The translations under genes and the position numbers were made by a program. The notes under the pieces are model-generated. The model was not told where the DNA came from. It searched no databases and worked only from the letters and a program-made list of their open reading frames with translations. Of a stretch of 64,000 nt of DNA, positions 43,881 through 51,864 are shown one piece after another. The DNA comes from Lysobacteraceae bacterium (lineage in GTDB: Bacteria > Pseudomonadota > Gammaproteobacteria > Xanthomonadales > Rhodanobacteraceae). Location: contig SEHB01000008.1 of NCBI GenBank assembly GCA_004143945.1, positions 124,001-188,000 on the forward strand, read 5' to 3'. How positions within the stretch are numbered: position 1 is the stretch's first letter; each line of letters begins with the position of its first letter.

Positions 43881-44395
43881 CACCAATCGTCCTCGACGTC
43901 GCTGGCCGGGCGCGTGCTGCGCGTGGAATCGGCGACCGCCGCGCGCGCGCGCCGACGCACCGTCATCGCAACGCCGGCGGCGCCAGCCGTCAGCACCAGC
44001 AACGGGCCGAACCACAGCAGCCAGGTGCCACCGCGCAGCGGCGGGTCATACAGCACGAAATCGCCGTAGCGTGCGGTCAGCCAGGTCTTGATCTCCTCGT
44101 CGGACTTGCCGCTGCGCATCTGTTCGAACACGTCGCGGCGCAGGTCCGCCGCGAGCGGGGCGGAGGAATCGTTGAGGCTCTCGTTCTGGCACACGAGGCA
44201 GCGCAGCTGCTTGGTCAGCGCCTGGAAGCGAAGTTCCTCGGCACGGTCGGCGAACGGAAGCGGGTCGACGCCGGCGCGCGCGGTCATCGCGCAGGCGAAG
44301 CCGAGCGCGAGCACGCATGCGAACAGCAGGTGCGCGGCCAGCCTGTGCGGCGCGTGCGCAGTGCGCGGCAACGTGGGCGATCGGCCCTGCCTCAT
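43880..44395 (-). CDS. ccmH: Cytochrome c maturation thiol-reductase CcmH
   Basis: 171 residues with a signal peptide, the redox motif LRCLVCQN (Cys66, Cys69) and a C-terminal membrane helix (LLWFGPLLVLTAGAAGVAM). It keeps apocytochrome CXXCH thiols reduced with CcmG and docks to CcmF. Its start overlaps ccmG by 4 bp (ATGA) and its stop overlaps ccmI by one base, so translation is coupled along the operon. Confidence 0.95.
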   Translation of the reverse strand: MRQGRSPTLPRTAHAPHRLAAHLLFACVLALGFACAMTARAGVDPLPFADRAEELRFQALTKQLRCLVCQNESLNDSSAPLAADLRRDVFEQMRSGKSDEEIKTWLTARYGDFVLYDPPLRGGTWLLWFGPLLVLTAGAAGVAMTVRRRARAAVADSTRSTRPASDVEDDW

Positions 44396-44937
44396 CGCGT
44401 CGTCCCCTTCAGCGCCGCGATGCGCGGCAGCAGTTCTTCGTCGATCACGCGTGGCGTGATCGGGCTGATGTACTTGTAGCGGATCACGCCGTTCGCATCG
44501 ACGAGGAAGGATTCGGGTGCGCCGGTCACGCCGAAGTCGATCGCGATGTCGCCGGGGTAGTCCGCGACCACGATGTCGTAGGGATCGCCGTACTCCGCGA
44601 GCCAGCGCTTGGCATCGTCCGGCTCGTCCTTGTAGTTGAAGCCGACCAGCTTGATGCCGAGGCGCTTGCCCTCGCGCATCAGGATCGGGTGTTCATCGCG
44701 GCAGGCGACGCACCAGCTGCCGAACACGTTGAGCAGGTAGGGCTCGCCCGCGAGGTCGGCGCTGCCGAACGTCGCTTGCGGTTCGTACAGTTTCGGCAAC
44801 GCGAACGCGGGAGCCGGCTTGTCGATCAGCGGCGAGGGCACCGCACGCGGGTCGTTGTGCTGGTTCCACCAGATGCCGAATCCGAGCAGCGCGAGGATCA
44901 GCACGAAGCCGAGCAGGGGCAGCATCCGTGCATTCAT
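44392..44937 (-). CDS. ccmG: Thiol:disulfide interchange protein CcmG/DsbE
   Basis: 181 residues. A single N-terminal membrane anchor (MLPLLGFVLILALLGFGIWW) holds a periplasmic thioredoxin domain with WCVACRDEHP (Cys76, Cys79) and the cis-Pro region GVTGAPESFLVDANG. It reduces the CcmH and apocytochrome disulfides, using electrons from the DsbD/CcdA route. It overlaps ccmF by 4 bp and ccmH by 4 bp. Confidence 0.95.
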   Translation of the reverse strand: MNARMLPLLGFVLILALLGFGIWWNQHNDPRAVPSPLIDKPAPAFALPKLYEPQATFGSADLAGEPYLLNVFGSWCVACRDEHPILMREGKRLGIKLVGFNYKDEPDDAKRWLAEYGDPYDIVVADYPGDIAIDFGVTGAPESFLVDANGVIRYKYISPITPRVIDEELLPRIAALKGTTR

Positions 44938-46958
44938 GCGGGAGAGCCGGGATTGGGGATCGGGGATGCGCGACTCGGCACGCCGGGATCGGTGCGGGTC
45001 GCGGTGTCTTCCCCGATGCCCGTTCCCGGTTCCCGCATTCCGGCCTTCACGCGAAACCTGCGATCGGCCGCGGTGATGAAGCCGCCGAGCATCATGAACA
45101 GCGCGCCGAGCCAGATCCAGCGCACCAGCGGTTTCACGTAGATGCGCACGGCCCAGGCGCCGTCACTGCCGACCGGTTCACCGAGTGCGACGTAGACGTC
45201 GCGGAACAGGCCCGGCGCGATCGCGGCTTCGGTCTGCGGCTGGCGCGTGCGCGTGTAGACGCGCTTCTGCGGATGCAGCGTCGCAACTTCGGTGCCGGCA
45301 CGAGAGACCACGATCGTGCCCTGGTCCGCGCTGAAGTTCGGGCCTTCGGCATGTTCGACGCCGTCGAACCGGAACTCGTACTCGCCGACCGCGACCGATT
45401 GCCCCGACGCGAAGCGCAGGTCCTTTTCGACGCTCGTCGATTCGACCACGAGCACGCCCGCGACGAACAGCGCGACGCCGAAGTGCGCGAGGATCATGCC
45501 GAGCATTTCGGGCGTGTAGCGCCGGCCGGCCGGCGCCTTGCGCCAGCGCGAAAACGCGTAGAGCAGGATGCCGAGCCCGATCCAGAGCGATGCGGCGACG
45601 CCCACGATCGCCTTCAACGGCAAACCGCGCGCGAACACCGCGGCCGGCACGGCGGCGGCGAGCGCGAGCAGCAACGCCGGACGCAGCGCGCGCAAGGTGG
45701 CGCCGAGGTCACCACGGCGCCACCGGAGGAACGGTCCGAACGGCATCAGCAGCACGACCGGGATCATCAGCAGCGTGAACATGAAACCGAAGTAGGGCGG
45801 TCCGACCGAGATGCGGCCGAGGTCGAGCGCTTCGCCGAGCAGCGGATACAGCGTGCCGAGCAGCACCATCGCCGCCGCGCACGCGAACATCAGGTTGTTC
45901 ACGAGCAGCGCGGTCTCGCGCGACGCGCCCGCGAACGGCTCGCCACCGGCGACCTTGGGTGCGCGCAGTGCATACAGCAGCAGCGTGCCGCCGATCACGA
46001 TCGCGAGGAACACGAGGATGAAGGTGCCGCGCTCGGGATCGGCCGCGAAAGAATGCACGCTGGTCAGGATGCCCGAACGCACGAGGAACGCGCCGAGCAG
46101 CGACAGCGAGAACGCGAAGATCGCGAGCAGCAGCGTCCACGCCTTGAACGATCCGCGCTTCTCGGTGACCGCCTGCGAATGGATCAGCGCGGTGCCGATC
46201 AGCCATGGCATGAACGAGGCGTTCTCGACCGGGTCCCAGAACCACCAGCCCCCCCAGCCGAGCTCGTAGTACGCCCACCACGAGCCGAGCGCGATGCCGA
46301 GCGTGAGGAAGCCCCAGGCGACGTTCGTCCACGGCCGCGACCAGCGCACCCAGCGCTGGTCGAGCGAACCGCCGAGCAGCGCCGCGATCGCGAACGAAAA
46401 CGCGACCGAAAAACCGACATAGCCGAAATAGAGCATCGGCGGATGCACGATCAGTCCAAAATCCTGCAGCAGCGGATTGAGGTCGTGGCCGTCCGCCGGC
46501 ATCGGCAGCTCGCGCGCGAACGGATTGGACGTGATCACGCAGAACAGCAGGAAGCCTGCCGAGAGGAAGCCGAGCACGCCGAGCACGCGCGCCATGAAGT
46601 CGTCGGGCAGGTTGCGGCTCAGCGCCGCGACCGCGAGCGTCCAGATGTTCAGCACGAGGATCCACAAGAGCAGCGAGCCCTCGTGCGCACCCCACACCGC
46701 CGAATAGCGGTAGTACCAGGGCAGCAGCGAGTTGGAGTGTTGCGCGACGTAGGCGACCGAGAAATCCTGGCTCACGAAGGCCCAGGTCAGCAGCGCGAAC
46801 GCGAGCGCGACGAACACCGCCTGCCCGGCGACCGCGGGCCGCGCGACCGCCATCAACGCGCGGTTGCCGGTCTGCGCGCCGACCAGCGGCAGCACGCACT
46901 GCACCAGCGACAAGAGCAGGGCGAGGATCAGGGCGAATTGGCCGAGTTCGGGCAGCAT
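44934..46958 (-). CDS. ccmF: Cytochrome c heme lyase subunit CcmF
   Basis: 674 residues and about 15 membrane helices. The WWD domain is complete (WGGWWFWDPVENASFMPWL), and the paired His residues and SLLLWI and TSVHSFA segments match the CcmF heme-handling core. It attaches heme b to the CXXCH thiols with CcmH and CcmI. It is first in this half of the ccm set. The gap upstream to the diheme cytochrome gene (283 bp) holds repeat elements only. Confidence 0.95.
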   Translation of the reverse strand: MLPELGQFALILALLLSLVQCVLPLVGAQTGNRALMAVARPAVAGQAVFVALAFALLTWAFVSQDFSVAYVAQHSNSLLPWYYRYSAVWGAHEGSLLLWILVLNIWTLAVAALSRNLPDDFMARVLGVLGFLSAGFLLFCVITSNPFARELPMPADGHDLNPLLQDFGLIVHPPMLYFGYVGFSVAFSFAIAALLGGSLDQRWVRWSRPWTNVAWGFLTLGIALGSWWAYYELGWGGWWFWDPVENASFMPWLIGTALIHSQAVTEKRGSFKAWTLLLAIFAFSLSLLGAFLVRSGILTSVHSFAADPERGTFILVFLAIVIGGTLLLYALRAPKVAGGEPFAGASRETALLVNNLMFACAAAMVLLGTLYPLLGEALDLGRISVGPPYFGFMFTLLMIPVVLLMPFGPFLRWRRGDLGATLRALRPALLLALAAAVPAAVFARGLPLKAIVGVAASLWIGLGILLYAFSRWRKAPAGRRYTPEMLGMILAHFGVALFVAGVLVVESTSVEKDLRFASGQSVAVGEYEFRFDGVEHAEGPNFSADQGTIVVSRAGTEVATLHPQKRVYTRTRQPQTEAAIAPGLFRDVYVALGEPVGSDGAWAVRIYVKPLVRWIWLGALFMMLGGFITAADRRFRVKAGMREPGTGIGEDTATRTDPGVPSRASPIPNPGSPA

Positions 46959-47242
46959 GGCGTGCGCGTCTGGCGGAAAACGCCGAGTTTACGCGGTTTC
47001 GCCGGGCGACTGGCCCGGACGAGTTGCCGCAACGCTCGCGCCAGCCTGCCATGCGGCCGATGCGCTGGGTGGGAGACGCTTCAACGTGGAGTCGTTCGTG
47101 CGAAAGGCTCGGGACTGAAGTCCCTCCCACAAGGCCTTCGCAGTCATCTTGTGGGAGGGGCTTCAGCCCCGAGCTTTTTGCGCCGAGGGCTCGGAACCGA
47201 AGGCCCCACAAGGCCTGCGCCTTGCGCATGACCCTGCGACCA
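46959..47242. repeat. Two dispersed palindromes upstream of ccmF
   Basis: A-type copies lie at about 47066-47133 (left arm degenerate, right arm TGAAGTCCCTCCCACAAG) and 47149-47212 (TTGTGGGAGGGGCTTCAGCC to GGCCCCACAAG). They separate the diheme cytochrome gene from ccmF. The ccmF promoter probably lies between 46959 and 47066. Confidence 0.85.
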
Positions 47243-47929
47243 TCACCGCGCCATCGCCTGCAACCAGTCCGCGAGCGCCTGCGCGTCTTCGTCGCTGATG
47301 TGCTCGGCGACGCCGTGCATGATGCGATCGTTGCTGGTGACCAGGTTCTTGCCGTCGCGGAAATCCTTGAGGCGTTGCGCGAGGTAGGCCGCGTGCTGGC
47401 CGCGCAGCGGCGGATACAGACGGTAGCGCGGCTCGGAGGTCGCGAGCGGATGCCCGCCCGCATCCGCGCCGTGGCAGCCCGAGCAGGGCGGTATGCCCGC
47501 GGCCACGTCGCCCTCGCGGAAGATTCGTGCGATGCGTTCGTCGGCGACCGCGTCAACCGCCGCCGGCGCCACCGGCTTCTGCGCCGCATACCACGTCGCG
47601 TAGTCGCGCAGGTCCTGGTCGCCGAGGGTCATCACCAGCGCGGTCATCGGTGATTCCGGGTCCGCTTCGCGCTGGAACTCGACGAGTTGCCAGTACAGGT
47701 ACTCGACCGGCATCCCTCCGATGCTCGGGAAGATCGGCACCGGCGACACACCGTCGCGGCCATGGCAGGCGCTGCAGGCTTCGAGGCGGTCGCGCACCGC
47801 GTCCGCATTGCCGTGCACCGGTCCGGTGTCGCGCAGGTCGAGGAAACCGGGCGGCAGGGCGAACGCGACCGCGGGCATGGCCAGCAGCAGGGCTGCGATC
47901 CGGGCAAGGCAGGGGCTGCGCAGGTTCAT
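47243..47929 (-). CDS. Diheme cytochrome c (c4-like)
   Basis: 228 residues, GAGGA before the ATG at 47929. A signal peptide (ARIAALLLAMPAVAFA) is followed by two heme sites, CSACH and CSGCH, each in its own lobe. YLYWQLVEFQREADPESPMTALVMTLGDQDL is the c4/c553 pattern, with Met likely as axial ligand. It is a soluble periplasmic electron carrier. It follows the MtrB/PioB-type gene by 10 bp on the same strand, so it is probably the periplasmic partner of that conduit. Confidence 0.88.
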   Translation of the reverse strand: MNLRSPCLARIAALLLAMPAVAFALPPGFLDLRDTGPVHGNADAVRDRLEACSACHGRDGVSPVPIFPSIGGMPVEYLYWQLVEFQREADPESPMTALVMTLGDQDLRDYATWYAAQKPVAPAAVDAVADERIARIFREGDVAAGIPPCSGCHGADAGGHPLATSEPRYRLYPPLRGQHAAYLAQRLKDFRDGKNLVTSNDRIMHGVAEHISDEDAQALADWLQAMAR

Positions 47930-47939
47930 CGCGACGTCC

Positions 47940-50495
47940 TCACAACGTGACCCGCAGCAGCAGGCCGACCATGTTCGCGTCGTAGCTCTCGGGGCCGCCG
48001 TCGGCATAGACGCGATGGTCGATCACGCGCACGCGATCGAAGCCGTCGTAGTGCCAGTCGCGGATGCTCGCGCGTTCGTAGTAGTCGAACAACCGCAGCG
48101 ATGCGCGCTCGTGCAGCGGGAACGTGATCCCGATGTCGAACGAGTTGACGCGCCAGCTCATCGGCGGGAAACGGTCGATGCCGAGCGCGCCATCGGAGAA
48201 GTACGCGAGCGCGACCGGCGAGGCGAAGCGGTAGCTCGTGATCCCGCGCGAATACAGGCTGTTCCAGCCCGCGTCGAAGCGTACCCTGCCGAACGCGTGC
48301 CGGAACGTCGCGCCGGCGTTGTGGTTGCGCTGTTCGTCGTCGACCCACCAGCGCCCCTCGAGCGGATAGGTCGCGCCGCCGAGCGTCGGATCGTCGCCGT
48401 TCTCGAGGTCGTTGATGTTCGCGATGCCGAGGCTCGAGCGGTCGTACCCGTAGTAGACGCTCGTGCTCGTGCGCGGCGACGGCTGCCATTCCCACTGCAG
48501 CGTGAAGCCGAGCGTGTCGTAGCCCCGGCGCCCGAGCACCGCGTCGTAGTCGTTCCATTCGCCGCGCAGCGAGGCGCTCAGCGTCATGTCGGCGCGCGGC
48601 GCGAGCGTCGCCATCAGGTCGAGCTTGTTCTGGTCGCGGCTGGACACGTCGTACTTGCGCAGCGCATCGACCGTGTGCGCGAGCACGCCGCCCGGCAGCG
48701 CGATGAACCCCGGCAGCGACATCGAGAACGTGTGCTCGTACGGATCGTGGTTGTAGCGGTCGCCGTCCTGGGTCAGGTACGTGTAGTTCGCGCGGAACGT
48801 GAGCCAGTCGAGCGCACGGTTGACCCAGGTCAGCTTGAGGCTGTGCGCGTCGACTTCGCGGCGTTCGCGGTGGGTCGGTTCGAAGCGGTTGAACGTGTAG
48901 GTCGCGCCGAGCGTGTCGTGCGTGCCGAGTTTCCAGTCGGCGGCGAACGTCGCCTCGGTGGTCTCGAGGTCGAGTGCGAGGCTGCGCACGCGCGTGACGT
49001 TGGACGCATTGCCGAACGGATCCCAGAACCCGATCTCGCCGGGCACCACGCTGCCCTGCGCGCCGTTCTCGCTGACGTAGCCGTACTGGCCGGTGCGTGG
49101 ATTGAACGCGAGGTAGGTGTCGCGGTAGTCCTCGCGGTTCCAGCGCACGCCACCGCGCACGGTGAGATCGCCCGACGGCTGCAGCACGATGCGCCCGTCG
49201 AACAGCGTGGTGTCGATCTGCATGTCGGCCGAGCGGCGCGAGAGCGCGTCGGGCGTGTTCCAGTCGGCGCAGTCGAACAGGAACGGGTTCTGCGGGCCGA
49301 GCGCGAGGCTGCCCTCGAGGCCGATGCCGAACACGCCCTGGCACTCGATCGGCGCGATCAGGTCGTCGTCCTGGCGCATGCGTCCACCCGACGCGGTCAG
49401 CGAGAGTTCGCCGTTGAGCGGCAGCTTGCGCGTGAAGGTCGCCTTGAGGTTGTGGTAGTCGTTGTCGGGTTCGGTCGCGAACTGGCCGATCGTAAGCGGC
49501 GCCGAGACCGCACCCGGCACGACCGGGTAGAGCGCGTACGGCGTCTCGTAGGTGAAGCGCGTGTAGGCATCGCGGTAGAACGAGCCGACGTAACCGAAAT
49601 CCATGCGCCAGACCGGGCCGGCGAAGCGCAGGCCGCCGTTGAGGTTCACGGTCGAGTCGTCGATCGGCCGCAGCGTCTCGAAGATGCCGCCATTGTCCGG
49701 GAACGGGAAGTTGAAGAAGAACGTGCCGCCGAACGCGCGCGCGCCCTTGCGGTCCTCGTTGGTCGCGTTCGCGTAGAGCGTCCAGCGCGGCGTCAGGTAC
49801 ATGCTGAAGCCGATGCCCTGCTTCTCGCGCGTGACCGACAGCGTGCGCGTCGGCGCCGCCGCGTGCGCGGCCGCGACTTCGGCCCGCGTGCTGCCGGCCG
49901 GCACCAGCGGCGCGACCAGCGTGAGTTCGTTGCCGCCGACGCCGTTCCAGATCGACTTCGCGTCGTCGCTGAGCACGTTCGGCACGTCGCGCAGGAATGC
50001 CTGCACCTTGAAGCTGCCGGCGCGACCGAACACGGCCTGGTAGTACTCGTCGTCGTCGCTGATGCGGCTCGCGCGGACGTTCGCATAGCTGCCGTCGTCG
50101 GGTCGCTCGAGCGTGTAGTCGAGCAGGCCGAGGATCAGCCCGCTGTCCCAGTCGACGTAGCGGTTCCATTGCGCGTCGTGGTCATCGCCGCTGGTCGCGA
50201 TCGCGCCGACCTCGAGCACGCCGTGGCCGATCCAGTCGCCGCGTTCGCGCGGCGGCGCAGGTTCCAGCGGGCACTGGTAGAGGTTGCCTGTCGGCGCGCG
50301 GCGCTGGCCCGGCGCGAGCCAGCTGGTGCCGCGTTCGTCGGGCGCGCTGATCGACACGCCGGCATCGGGATGCAGGCGATTCGCGCGCCAGGTATCCACG
50401 CCGACGCCGCTGTCGGCTTGGACCGGCATCGCGGCCGCGACCGCGGTCGCGAGCGGAAGCAGGCGGAGCGTACGGTGCAGGCGGCGGTCGCGCAT
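47940..50495 (-). CDS. MtrB/PioB-family decaheme-associated outer-membrane barrel
   Basis: 851 residues from the ATG at 50495 (GGGGAGGACGACC upstream). A signal peptide (LLPLATAVAAAMPVQA) precedes a long series of alternating amphipathic beta strands, and the protein ends GLLLRVTL, a typical barrel terminus. The signature region SGDDHDAQWNRYVDWDSGLILGLLDY and the strand pattern match the MtrB/PioB family, whose members are porins that hold a decaheme cytochrome inside the barrel. The decaheme gene lies 16 bp upstream on the same strand. Only one Cys (in YQCPLEP) is near the N-terminus, so the CXXC seen in some MtrB is absent. Confidence 0.88.
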   Translation of the reverse strand: MRDRRLHRTLRLLPLATAVAAAMPVQADSGVGVDTWRANRLHPDAGVSISAPDERGTSWLAPGQRRAPTGNLYQCPLEPAPPRERGDWIGHGVLEVGAIATSGDDHDAQWNRYVDWDSGLILGLLDYTLERPDDGSYANVRASRISDDDEYYQAVFGRAGSFKVQAFLRDVPNVLSDDAKSIWNGVGGNELTLVAPLVPAGSTRAEVAAAHAAAPTRTLSVTREKQGIGFSMYLTPRWTLYANATNEDRKGARAFGGTFFFNFPFPDNGGIFETLRPIDDSTVNLNGGLRFAGPVWRMDFGYVGSFYRDAYTRFTYETPYALYPVVPGAVSAPLTIGQFATEPDNDYHNLKATFTRKLPLNGELSLTASGGRMRQDDDLIAPIECQGVFGIGLEGSLALGPQNPFLFDCADWNTPDALSRRSADMQIDTTLFDGRIVLQPSGDLTVRGGVRWNREDYRDTYLAFNPRTGQYGYVSENGAQGSVVPGEIGFWDPFGNASNVTRVRSLALDLETTEATFAADWKLGTHDTLGATYTFNRFEPTHRERREVDAHSLKLTWVNRALDWLTFRANYTYLTQDGDRYNHDPYEHTFSMSLPGFIALPGGVLAHTVDALRKYDVSSRDQNKLDLMATLAPRADMTLSASLRGEWNDYDAVLGRRGYDTLGFTLQWEWQPSPRTSTSVYYGYDRSSLGIANINDLENGDDPTLGGATYPLEGRWWVDDEQRNHNAGATFRHAFGRVRFDAGWNSLYSRGITSYRFASPVALAYFSDGALGIDRFPPMSWRVNSFDIGITFPLHERASLRLFDYYERASIRDWHYDGFDRVRVIDHRVYADGGPESYDANMVGLLLRVTL

Positions 50496-50511
50496 GGTCG
50501 TCCTCCCCGGG

Positions 50512-51573
50512 TCATTCGTGGAAGCGCGGTCCCGACGGCGCATTCGAGCCGTGGATGTTCGCGTGGCAGGTGATGCACGCGCGCCCCATCAGGCGCTCGT
50601 CCGGATGCGGGCCGGTCGCGAGCGAGGCCGGCGTCTGCAGGTCGTTCGGATGGCGCTGGTGCGAGTGGCACTGCTGGCACAGGAACGGGATCGGCGCGAC
50701 CAGCAGCGCATGCTGGTTCGAGCCATGCGGCGTGTGGCAGTTCAGGCAGTTCGTGCGCACGGGTGCGTGCTCGAACAGGAACGGCCCGCGTTTCTCGGCG
50801 TGGCACTGGTAGCAGGTCTCGTTGACGGTGTTGGTCTTCAACAGCGGCGCCGTCAACGAACCGTGCGGGTTGTGGCAGTCGACGCAGCTCATCTGGCCTT
50901 CGGGCAACGGCATGTGCGAACGGCGGTCGAACTGCATGCGCACGTCGCGATGGCACTGCGCGCAGGTGTCGTTGATCGAGCCGCGCGCGAGCGAGCCTTC
51001 GGCCGAGAACTTCGCCATCGGGTTGTGGCAGTCGCTGCACGACAGGTCGTTGCGCTGGTGCACCGAACCGCGCCAGTGGTCGCGCGGGCCGCCTTCGTGG
51101 CAGGTGAGGCAGGTGCGCGCCTGCACCTCGATCGGCGTCTGCGAGCCCTTGGTGTAGCCGATGATCAGGCCCTTGGTGGTCGGCTCCCGTGCGTGCGCCG
51201 AACCCGCGCCGTGGCAGGTTTCGCAGACCGGGATCGAGGCATCGGCCTTGTTCGCGGCATGCAGCCCGAGCGCGTGGAAGGTGTGGGTGAAATGCTCGGC
51301 CTCGAGCTGATGGCAGCCGATGCACATGCGTTCGCCGACCGGCGTCGCGCCGGGCGCGGCCGGGTTGTCGCCGACGCGCGCGAGCGCGAATCCGGGTGCG
51401 GCGATGAGGTCGCGCCGAGTCGCGGCGACGGTGTCGCCCGAGAGGTCGCTGGAAGGCAGCGAACGAGACAGATCGGCGCGGTCCTGCTGCGCGATCGCGA
51501 GCGGCGCGAACACGGCCAGCAGCCATGCGAGTGCGGCCATGCGCCGCGTGCGTGCTTCCCGGGCCTGCGCCAT
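50512..51573 (-). CDS. Decaheme c-type cytochrome, MtrA/DmsE family
   Basis: 353 residues with GGGGAG before the ATG at 51573 and a signal peptide (ALAWLLAVFAPLAIAQ). I count ten CXXCH motifs: CIGCH, CETCH, CLTCH, CSDCH, CAQCH, CVDCH, CYQCH, CLNCH, CQQCH and CITCH. Length and heme count fit MtrA, DmsE, PioA and MtoA. These sit inside an MtrB-type barrel and conduct electrons across the outer membrane. No MtrC or OmcA gene, and no DMSO reductase, is next to it, so the outside partner or the substrate is open. It leads the operon with the barrel and the diheme cytochrome. Confidence 0.93.
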   Translation of the reverse strand: MAQAREARTRRMAALAWLLAVFAPLAIAQQDRADLSRSLPSSDLSGDTVAATRRDLIAAPGFALARVGDNPAAPGATPVGERMCIGCHQLEAEHFTHTFHALGLHAANKADASIPVCETCHGAGSAHAREPTTKGLIIGYTKGSQTPIEVQARTCLTCHEGGPRDHWRGSVHQRNDLSCSDCHNPMAKFSAEGSLARGSINDTCAQCHRDVRMQFDRRSHMPLPEGQMSCVDCHNPHGSLTAPLLKTNTVNETCYQCHAEKRGPFLFEHAPVRTNCLNCHTPHGSNQHALLVAPIPFLCQQCHSHQRHPNDLQTPASLATGPHPDERLMGRACITCHANIHGSNAPSGPRFHE

Positions 51574-51864
51574 GCGATCTCCCCGACACTCGTGGCTCCG
51601 GAGGTCCGCATGCGGGCCGTCCGGTCGATCGGCTGCAATGTGTCGCCGCCAGTCTCCACCCGCGGCGCGCGCATGTACAGCCCACGCGCGCAACCGGGCT
51701 TGCTCGTGTGTACCGCGCGAGGCACGGCAGGTTGCGCGTGGTCACCGGATACTTGATCCGGCTTCGCATCCCGCAGGCTGGACGGCCGCAGGCCGGGCGG
51801 CGCAACCAGCAGTGCATCGTCGAAATGGCCGGCTGCATTGCGCCGGCACTGCGGGACAGCGACG
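51574..51864. other. Gap with partial B-type repeat
   Basis: 291 bp between the decaheme operon and the RND transporter, both minus strand. A partial B palindrome (GCAGGCTGGACGGCCGCAGG) lies at about 51773-51810. The promoter of the decaheme operon should lie just above 51573. No gene is recognised. Confidence 0.55.

Noticed and set aside
50512..51573. A NapC/NrfH- or octaheme reductase-type cytochrome
   Set aside because: There are ten CXXCH sites, no membrane anchor beyond the signal peptide, no catalytic CXXCK motif, and an MtrB/PioB-type barrel gene is next to it.
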